Shown here in pieces: positions 57,341-64,000 of a stretch of DNA of 64,000 nt. Source of the stretch: Chloroflexota bacterium (GTDB lineage: Bacteria; Chloroflexota; Anaerolineae; Anaerolineales; Anaerolineaceae); assembly GCA_012522475.1 (NCBI GenBank), contig JAAYKH010000061.1, positions 1 to 64,000 of the forward strand, given 5' to 3'. Numbering within the stretch: position 1 is the first letter of the stretch; each line of letters starts with the position of its first letter. Made by a program: the position numbers and the translations under genes. The notes beneath the pieces are model-generated. The model was not told where the DNA came from, searched no databases, and saw nothing but the letters and a program-made list of their open reading frames with translations.

Positions 57341-58636
57341 ATGTTAAAAGTTGCTGTATTGGGTGGGGGATCAACCTACACCCCAGAGTTAATCCAGGGT
57401 TTTTTTCAGCACCAGGGTGACTTCCCCCTGGATGAGCTATGGCTGATGGATGTTGATCAGGAGCGTTTAACCATTGTTGGCAATTTTATTAAGAAAATTG
57501 CTTCTGCGCATGGAGCTCATTTTGATATCATACTCAGTAATGAACAGAAGCCAACCATCGAAAATGCGAATTATGTCATCACTCAGCTCCGTGTTGGGCA
57601 GATGGAAACCCGTCAGGCGGATGAATACCTGGGGAAGCGGCATGGATTAATTGGGCAGGAGACCACTGGTGTTGGTGGTATGGCAAATGCACTCCGAGCA
57701 ATTCCCGTTGTCCTGGATATTGCACGCGATATTCAGGACTATGCACCTGAAGCCCTTTTGGTGAATTTCACGAACCCGGCAGGTTTGGTCACGGAAGCAG
57801 TTACACGTTATGCTCCGGAAATTCAAACCGTGGGTGTTTGTAATGTCGCTGTCACAATTAAAATGGAAATCATTGATTACCTTAAGAAACACTTGAATTG
57901 CTCAATTGATCCTGAGCATGTGCAAATTGATTGTTTAGGGTTGAATCATTTAACCTGGTTTTATGGATTAAAAATCGATGGCAAAGATTATTGGCCAGAA
58001 GTAATGCGCGCGATTATTCATAAATTCTCTGCCGAGGAAGACCCCTTATTCGACATTCAGACATTGAATAACCTGAAAATGTTTCCTAACTATTATTTAC
58101 AATACTACTACTACACTGATAAGATGCTAGCGCTGCAGGAACAATGGCCGCCCTCAAGAGCTGAAGAAGTAACGAAAATTGAGACTGACCTCCTCAGGCA
58201 ATTCCAGGAAAAGAGCCGCACTGAACTCCCCAAGGATATGACTAAACGCGGTGGTTCTTATTACTCAACTGTTGCAACAAAGCTGCTTAACGCACATTTT
58301 AATGATCTTCACCAAATTCAGGTGTTGAATGTGCCTCATAACGGTGCAGTGCCCGGTTGGAATAAAGATTGGGTACTTGAAATGCCCTGTGAAGTCTCAG
58401 CTTTGGGCGTGCAACCCTTACCAACCAGCCCTCTTCCGCCAGTGTGTGAAGGCTTACTCGCGCAGGTAAAAGCTTATGAAATTTTAACAGTTGAAGCTGC
58501 GGTAAAGGGGGATTATCAAGCAGCTTACCAGGCGCTCCTTGCCCACCCTTTGGGGCCGCCCGCTGACCGGATTCAAACCGTCCTTGATGATATGCTGAAA
58601 ACAAATCGTAACTACCTGCCCAAATTCTTTGATTGA
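57341..58636 (+). CDS. Glycoside hydrolase family 4 (6-phospho-glycosidase-like)
   Basis: LKVAVLGGGSTYTPELIQGF, NYVITQLRVGQMETRQADEYLGKRHGLIGQETTGVGGMANALRAIP, NFTNPAGLVTEA, GVCNVAV. Confidence 0.93.
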   Translation: MLKVAVLGGGSTYTPELIQGFFQHQGDFPLDELWLMDVDQERLTIVGNFIKKIASAHGAHFDIILSNEQKPTIENANYVITQLRVGQMETRQADEYLGKRHGLIGQETTGVGGMANALRAIPVVLDIARDIQDYAPEALLVNFTNPAGLVTEAVTRYAPEIQTVGVCNVAVTIKMEIIDYLKKHLNCSIDPEHVQIDCLGLNHLTWFYGLKIDGKDYWPEVMRAIIHKFSAEEDPLFDIQTLNNLKMFPNYYLQYYYYTDKMLALQEQWPPSRAEEVTKIETDLLRQFQEKSRTELPKDMTKRGGSYYSTVATKLLNAHFNDLHQIQVLNVPHNGAVPGWNKDWVLEMPCEVSALGVQPLPTSPLPPVCEGLLAQVKAYEILTVEAAVKGDYQAAYQALLAHPLGPPADRIQTVLDDMLKTNRNYLPKFFD

Positions 58637-58660
58637 AAATCGCTCGCACGGAGGTGAATA

Positions 58661-59662
58661 ATGAAAAAACATCAAAATCCTCACGGCTTTCTTTTAGGCG
58701 TGGACGTGGGTTCCAGTAAAACCCATGCGTTGATCACAGATACTTCAGGCAAGGCTCTCGGGCTTGGTATTGCAGGTTGCGGAAATTACGAGGTAGTCGG
58801 TTTGGAGGGGTTCAAATATGCCATACAAACCGCTGCCCAAAATGCCTGCAAGCAGGCAAGCGTTCACTATCAAGATGTTTTGGGGATGGGGTTAGGTATC
58901 GCAGGTTATGACTGGCCATCCCAAGATAAGTTAATGATTGAAACCATTGAGGCCTTGGGGGTTGGGTGCCCGTATCACTATGTCAACGATGTGGAACTTG
59001 GGTTGATTGCGGGTTCATCTTCAGGCTGGGGCATTGCAGTGGATGCAGGCGCAGGTAATAACGTCCGTGGAAAAGATCAGACGGGCAAAATTGGCCGCAT
59101 TACCGGTAATAGTGTTTATTCCGGTGAAATTGGCGGTGGTGGTGAAATGGTATGGCTGGCCCAGGTAGGCGTCACACACGCCTGGACGCAACGCGGACCA
59201 AAAACAGCTTTAACCCAGGCTTTAATTTCATTTGCTGAAGTAAATAGCGAATTTGAGTTAATCCAGGGTTTGGCCACCAGACAAATCCATTTGCCCCCAA
59301 CGTTAGCCGAGACTGTTTTTCAAATCGCTAATGAAGGTGATCAGTTAGCCCAAGAAATCATTAATACGTCAGCACGCGAGTTAGCACTGAATGTCAATGC
59401 TGTGATTAAGCAATTAGGGTTTGAGGGTCATACATTTGACCTTGTTCTGATTGGCAGTATCTTTCAATCTGGTGACATATATCTCAATCCGTTCAGCGAA
59501 ATCGTACATTCATTTGCGCCTAACGCAAGGCTGGTGCAATTGTCCACCCCGCCCGTTGCAGGATCAATTTTACTGGCAGCACAAACCGCTGGCATTCATC
59601 CCAATACAATCAAAGAGACGTTGGTCGACTCTATCAGTGATTTATCACTCACTGACGAATAA
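58661..59662 (+). CDS. BadF/BadG/BcrA/BcrD-type ATPase, N-acetylglucosamine kinase-like
   Basis: FLLGVDVGSSKTHALITDTSGKALGLGIAGCGNYE, VNDVELGLIAGSSSGWGIAVDAGAGNNVRG. Confidence 0.88.
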   Translation: MKKHQNPHGFLLGVDVGSSKTHALITDTSGKALGLGIAGCGNYEVVGLEGFKYAIQTAAQNACKQASVHYQDVLGMGLGIAGYDWPSQDKLMIETIEALGVGCPYHYVNDVELGLIAGSSSGWGIAVDAGAGNNVRGKDQTGKIGRITGNSVYSGEIGGGGEMVWLAQVGVTHAWTQRGPKTALTQALISFAEVNSEFELIQGLATRQIHLPPTLAETVFQIANEGDQLAQEIINTSARELALNVNAVIKQLGFEGHTFDLVLIGSIFQSGDIYLNPFSEIVHSFAPNARLVQLSTPPVAGSILLAAQTAGIHPNTIKETLVDSISDLSLTDE

Positions 59663-59705
59663 ACTTTTAAAGCCGAAATACAGACAAACAACTTACGATT
59701 ATCAA

Positions 59706-59733
59706 TTGACATTAGGTCAACCAATGTTATGAT
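59706..59733 (+). promoter_or_regulatory. Sigma70-type promoter upstream of the DegT-family aminotransferase gene
   Basis: TTGACA (59706-59711), 16-bp spacer, TATGAT (59728-59733). Confidence 0.55.
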
Positions 59734-59774
59734 ATTAAATTAATCACGAGTTTTTCACCAAAAGGAGATGTTCA

Positions 59775-61082
59775 ATGTCTGAATTAGCTTTGCTGGGCGG
59801 CCAACCGGTGCGAAGCGAACCCTATCCGCGCTGGCCGGTTTTTGATGATGCTGAAATTCAATCCATTACAAAAACGGTTTTATCAGGCCGCTGGGGAGGA
59901 TCACCTCACCCTGGGCCAAATACAGTTGAGTTTGCAACGAAGTTTTCTGAACTTATTGGTGGTGGAATCGCTGTGCCCATGATCAATGGAACCATTACCA
60001 TGGAGGTTGCTTTACGAGCTGCAGGGATTGGTTGGGGTGATAAGGTAATCGTCCCTGCTTACACCTTTCAAGCCACTGCTGCAGCACCAATGGCAGCAGG
60101 CGCAATCCCAGTAATTGTCGACATCAGTCCAGATAGTTATTGCATTGACCCTATCGCTGTTGAACGGGCGATCACCTCAAAAACCAAAGCTATCATTGTT
60201 GTTCATATTGCTGCCCAAATGGCAGATATGGATGCAGTTATGGACATCGCCAAAGCCCACAATTTGATCGTTATCGAAGATGCTGCCCACGCGCATGGTG
60301 CCTGTTGGCGAGGAATGGGTTCCGGCACCATTGGTGATTTTGGCTCCTTCAGTTTACATTCCGCAAAAATTATCACAACAGGCGAGGGTGGTGTTTTACT
60401 CTGCAAAGACGAAGAAATGGCAGAACTGGCCGCCAGTATTATTGATTGCGGCCGCGCAAAAGATCCCGAAAAAGTGAACTTTACCATGGGCGTCAATTAT
60501 CGATGGTCTGAATTGCATGCTGCTCTTGGATTGGTTGCCTTAGAACGCTTCCCGGAACAAATGGCTCAACGGTCGCAAATGGCTGATTATTTAGAAGAAT
60601 GCCTGAGTGAAATACCGGGCATCCGCCTGCTAAAACGCGATCCCAGGCTGACCCGTCGTAGCCTGTACCGCTATATCTTCAATATTGACACAGAGCATTT
60701 TGGCTGCAACAACGACACTTTTAGCTTTGCCATGGTCGCTGAAGGAATCCCCTTTGATACGGGATACCCGCCTATGCACCGTTATCACCTCTTCCAGCCT
60801 CAGCTATCTAAACTCGCCGTACCTGCAGCATTTCCAGAATTTTTTGACTTTGATGCCATGTCTTTCCCGGTAACTGAAACCGCATCTGAAAAAGAATCGA
60901 TTTGGATGAGTGAATCGATCTTCAGATCGGGTCGACAAGGGATTGAAGACCTCGTGCGTGGAATTCAAAAGTTAGAACGAAACCGTGACAAATTACCGCA
61001 AATCGCTGAGGACTATGCAGTACAAGTTGAAACAATTAATCAAAACACCAAGATGCTTAAACGAGGTGTCAAAAAAGCCTGA
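59775..61082 (+). CDS. DegT/DnrJ/EryC1/StrS family PLP-dependent aminotransferase
   Basis: VIVPAYTFQATAAAPMAAGAIPVIVDIS, LIVIEDAAHAHGACWRGMGSGTIGDFGSFSLHSAKIITTGEGGVLL. Confidence 0.93.
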   Translation: MSELALLGGQPVRSEPYPRWPVFDDAEIQSITKTVLSGRWGGSPHPGPNTVEFATKFSELIGGGIAVPMINGTITMEVALRAAGIGWGDKVIVPAYTFQATAAAPMAAGAIPVIVDISPDSYCIDPIAVERAITSKTKAIIVVHIAAQMADMDAVMDIAKAHNLIVIEDAAHAHGACWRGMGSGTIGDFGSFSLHSAKIITTGEGGVLLCKDEEMAELAASIIDCGRAKDPEKVNFTMGVNYRWSELHAALGLVALERFPEQMAQRSQMADYLEECLSEIPGIRLLKRDPRLTRRSLYRYIFNIDTEHFGCNNDTFSFAMVAEGIPFDTGYPPMHRYHLFQPQLSKLAVPAAFPEFFDFDAMSFPVTETASEKESIWMSESIFRSGRQGIEDLVRGIQKLERNRDKLPQIAEDYAVQVETINQNTKMLKRGVKKA

Positions 61083-61125
61083 AACCGTTAAAGTTCATTC
61101 AGCAAAAACCTGAGGTTAGCAAGTC

Positions 61126-62811
61126 TCACCAACCCAGAGCGCACCCGTCTTTGCGAGGATCGCTCCCACCGATCAGAACGCCGGTTTCAATGTTTCTTTG
61201 GATGACCTGACCACCACCGAACATTTGGCGCTGTCGGCCTTGAATGGGCGAGATACGATGTCCCTTTTCTCTTAATGCAGCCATTGCACTGAAATCGAAG
61301 CCCTTTTCTAAAAAGACCTCTCCCCCGGGTTCGGCAGCGCCTACACCAACCCCATCGTTGACATTCAAACAAAATCGGGGCATGTCAAGTGCTTGCTGGG
61401 GGTTGTGACCTAAGTCTACAAGGTTGGAGAGGACTTGCAGGTGGCCTTGGGGTTGCATGAAACCGCCCATAACCCCGAAACTGGCGAATAATTCACCCTC
61501 TTTTGTGAGCATGCCGGGGATAATGGTGTGGTACGGTCTTTTGCCTCCTGCCAAAACGTTTGGATGAGCAGGGTCAAGCTCAAACAAGGCTGCCCTGTTT
61601 TGTAACAAGACACCCGTTCCCGGCACCACCAATCCGGCACCACCACCCATATACAAACTATTGATCAGCGAACAAGCATTGCCGGCGCCATCAACAACAC
61701 TAAGGTAGACAGTTTCATAACCTGAGGGTGATATTTTAACGGGCAGGTTTTTTATCGCTCGCTCTGATGCGATCATTTTAATGCGTTCCTGCAGATATGC
61801 GTGCGAAAAAAGATTTTCATAAGGGATGTCCACATGATAGGGGTCAGCCACCCATTGTAAGGCTTCAAGAAAACCCAGCCGCATACATTCAATCAGCGTA
61901 TGCGTTCGCTCGATGAAGTCCATCGAAGACAGGTCAAATTCATTTGCCATTTTGGCAGCCATAATGGCTGCCAAGCCCTGCCCATTTGGGGGACATTCAT
62001 ATAAGCGAACACCCCGATAGTCTGCGTAGATTGGCTCAACCCATTCAGGGTCAAAGTCAGCGAAATCGGAAGGCTCAAGCCAGCCGCCATAGCGCTGCAC
62101 GTGATCGCAAGCTTTTTGAGAAAAATCGCCACTATAAAAATAACTGCGACCTTCAGATGCAATTTGCCGCATTGTCTCACTCAAACTGGTGAGTTTCATC
62201 ATTTCACCCACCCGGGGTGGGCGGCCGTCAATTAAAAATTCATTTCCGCTGGGCTGTGAAGGCCCTGGGAATTGAAGATGTATGGGTTGGGTTGGATCAT
62301 TATTAATCCTTAGCAATCGGTTGACCATCAAAGGCCAGCCCGACCCGATCAACTCTGTGACCGGAAAACCCTCTGCGGCATAGCGGATCGCTGGCGCCAG
62401 CACGTCCCCCAACGACAGCTGTCCGAATCGCCTCAACAATGCATCCCATGCGCCCACTGCTCCTGGCACACTCACGGCGTGACCGGTGAAGAGCGGATGT
62501 TGCTCATATCCTGCGGCGATTAATTCGTCAAGGTTGGCAGATTTTGCTGTTGGCCCACTGCCATTGAGCGCGGATACCGTCTTCGTAGACGCATCCCAAT
62601 ACAAAACGAAACAGTCGCCGCCAATCCCGGTCGAGAAGGGTTCAACCACAGTTAACATTGCAGCGACGGCGACGGCCGCATCTGCAGCTGTTCCCCCTGC
62701 CCGTAATACATCCAAACCAGCCAGGGATGCTAGCGGTTGACTCGAAGCCACCATCCCGTTTTGAGCGATAACATTGCTGCGCCTAGATCGAAATTCATAA
62801 TCAAATTGCAT
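61126..62811 (-). CDS. Gamma-glutamyltransferase family protein
   Basis: GGTAADAAVAVAAMLTVVEPFSTGIGGDCFVLYWD, PPNGQGLAAIMAAKM, ETVYLSVVDGAGNACSLINSLYMGGGAGLVVPGTGVLLQNR. Confidence 0.92.
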   Translation of the reverse strand: MQFDYEFRSRRSNVIAQNGMVASSQPLASLAGLDVLRAGGTAADAAVAVAAMLTVVEPFSTGIGGDCFVLYWDASTKTVSALNGSGPTAKSANLDELIAAGYEQHPLFTGHAVSVPGAVGAWDALLRRFGQLSLGDVLAPAIRYAAEGFPVTELIGSGWPLMVNRLLRINNDPTQPIHLQFPGPSQPSGNEFLIDGRPPRVGEMMKLTSLSETMRQIASEGRSYFYSGDFSQKACDHVQRYGGWLEPSDFADFDPEWVEPIYADYRGVRLYECPPNGQGLAAIMAAKMANEFDLSSMDFIERTHTLIECMRLGFLEALQWVADPYHVDIPYENLFSHAYLQERIKMIASERAIKNLPVKISPSGYETVYLSVVDGAGNACSLINSLYMGGGAGLVVPGTGVLLQNRAALFELDPAHPNVLAGGKRPYHTIIPGMLTKEGELFASFGVMGGFMQPQGHLQVLSNLVDLGHNPQQALDMPRFCLNVNDGVGVGAAEPGGEVFLEKGFDFSAMAALREKGHRISPIQGRQRQMFGGGQVIQRNIETGVLIGGSDPRKDGCALGW

Positions 62812-63010
62812 TGAAAACTCCATTAATAACAATAAACGTTTTCCCGTTTCGGTTTATTCTGCGTAAGACAACACCAAGTTTACCATAAGGCGATAGTTGC
62901 CTTGGTTAAAACCTGTTTCAGGAGCTGGTCTTGAAAACAAAATATCCATCGCTTCCTTTCACAAAGCAATGGATATTTGTGATTATAGAGATCATTTGCA
63001 ATTGTGGTTA

Positions 63011-63259
63011 TCAGTCCCCTTTGGTTTGATCAATCATCTGGTTAATTGTATCAAGACGTCTTTCCAAGAAGCGTTTCTCTGTTTCAAGGTCAGGCATTGT
63101 GTCGTACTGTCGGGGGAAAAACCCGCGATAGCCGCGTCCACCGCCGCGCCTTCCCCGACGGAAGAAAAACGGACCGCGTTCATCGCCTTCAGCGCACGGC
63201 CCAAACCGTCTGCCGAAAGGTCCACGTCCATCAGGTCCAGTACCATCAAAACCGGGCAT
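63011..63259 (-). CDS. DUF5320-like small protein
   Basis: MPGFDGTGPDGRGPFGRRFGPC... plus C-terminal LETEKRFLERRLDTINQMI coiled coil. Confidence 0.75.
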   Translation of the reverse strand: MPGFDGTGPDGRGPFGRRFGPCAEGDERGPFFFRRGRRGGGRGYRGFFPRQYDTMPDLETEKRFLERRLDTINQMIDQTKGD

Positions 63260-63296
63260 TTTAAAACTCCTTTCTCAAATTACGAACTTGTTGTTG

Positions 63297-63728
63297 CTAA
63301 GATTCTTTAACCTCAAAAACCTGTAGTATTTTTTCTATGCGAAATGTCGTATCTCTCAATGAAGAGATAGCTCTTTCTAATGTGGCTTTGCCTTCCTCGG
63401 TGAGCGTGTATACCCGCTTAGGTGGACCCTGTGTTGTATCTGTATCCCATTCAGATTGGACCACCCCAAATTCTTCATAATCTCGCAAAATCCGGTAGAC
63501 CAGGCTGGGGTTAATCCCGCTCAACCCGATATCCGCGAGTTTATCGATTAATCCATAACCATGGAGTTTTTCGTGATCTAAAAAGATCAATAATGCCGGT
63601 TCAACCAGGCGGATATCCAGTAATGAGTAATCCCCCGCCCAGCGCCGACCTCTTCCAAGGCCGCGTCCGCGACCCCGCCCTCCTCCTCCGGCCATACGCG
63701 AGAATTCATTGATTTCACGTTCGCCCAT
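63297..63728 (-). CDS. PadR family transcriptional regulator
   Basis: LDHEKLHGYGLIDKLADIGLSGINPSLVYRILRDYEEFGVVQSEWDTDTTQGPPKRVYTLTEEGKATL. Confidence 0.92.
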   Translation of the reverse strand: MGEREINEFSRMAGGGGRGRGRGLGRGRRWAGDYSLLDIRLVEPALLIFLDHEKLHGYGLIDKLADIGLSGINPSLVYRILRDYEEFGVVQSEWDTDTTQGPPKRVYTLTEEGKATLERAISSLRDTTFRIEKILQVFEVKES

Positions 63729-63750
63729 CTTTACATTTCTCCTTTAGGTA

Positions 63751-63762
63751 TATACTAGTATA
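63751..63762. promoter_or_regulatory. Putative PadR operator palindrome
   Basis: TATACTAGTATA inside GTATATACTAGTATACTATATAC, 23 bp upstream of the PadR start, between divergent genes. Confidence 0.55.
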
Positions 63763-63821
63763 CTATATACATAATGTCAATAGTGTGGCATAATTGTTTG
63801 TCTATAATAAAAGGAGTGAAC

Positions 63822-64000
63822 ATGTTATTAATGATTACCAGCCAGGATAAAGACTTACAAAGTCAGCCAAACCCACAATTTGGACGCACCCCCTATTTCA
63901 TCAAATACATTCTTGAGAATGATGACTGGGAAGCCTTGGAAAACGCCGCACAGAGCGAATCCGGGGGGGCTGGCGTCGCTGCTTCACAATTCGTTATCAA
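63822..64000 (+). CDS. NifX/dinitrogenase cofactor family protein, N-terminal fragment running off the window
   Basis: ATG at 63822 with AAGGAG upstream: MLLMITSQDKDLQSQPNPQFGRTPYFIKYILENDDWEALENAAQSESGGAGVAASQFVI... Confidence 0.85.
   Translation, partial: MLLMITSQDKDLQSQPNPQFGRTPYFIKYILENDDWEALENAAQSESGGAGVAASQFVI

Noticed and set aside
63011-63259. Alternative ORFs over the DUF5320 gene (63034..63249 minus and 63046..63264 plus)
   Set aside because: Different frame or strand; the DUF5320 frame has the family-typical MPGxDGTGPxGxGP start.
1-64000. CRISPR arrays, tRNA/rRNA genes, insertion sequences and riboswitches
   Set aside because: No spaced direct repeats, tRNA-like T-arm patterns, transposase ORFs or known aptamer cores were seen by eye; a tRNAscan-SE, Infernal/Rfam and ISfinder run would be needed to be sure.

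Overview
The window looks like about 64 kb of bacterial chromosome, probably from an anaerobic Chloroflexi/Anaerolineae-like organism (lineage is inference only). It is densely coding. From left to right it holds: (i) a sugar catabolism locus with a sugar-binding lipoprotein, Gfo/Idh/MocA oxidoreductases, a UroD-like protein, a sugar isomerase/epimerase and two ROK kinases; (ii) galactokinase, an S10 peptidase, RecD2 and a large ATPase-TPR-BTAD regulator; (iii) an acyl-CoA cluster (SDR, KASIII-like, CoA-transferase, SCPx-type thiolase, DUF35, alpha/beta hydrolase) followed by a Liv-type ABC transporter; (iv) a DUF4910/GNAT/FemAB-like trio; (v) DUF1893, an ECF transporter and a NifX-like protein; (vi) a tyrosine recombinase, a CopG regulator and PepF; (vii) a BMP-type nucleoside-like ABC transporter; (viii) an MFS transporter, a methyltransferase and an LCP protein; (ix) a glucitol/sorbitol-PTS-like operon with split, reordered subunits; (x) GH4, GlcNAc-kinase-like, DegT and GGT genes; (xi) DUF5320, PadR and a second NifX-like gene. 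The strongest leads are: the PTS-like operon, where SrlE is split and permuted and the EIIA-like protein appears to lack its phosphoacceptor His; a KASIII/thiolase/DUF35 cluster whose KASIII lacks the canonical His and Asn; two otherwise intact genes each broken by one in-frame stop (TGA and TAG); and several palindromic operators placed on clear promoters. No tRNA, rRNA, CRISPR array or insertion sequence was recognised. No database search was run, so all family names come from motif recognition.
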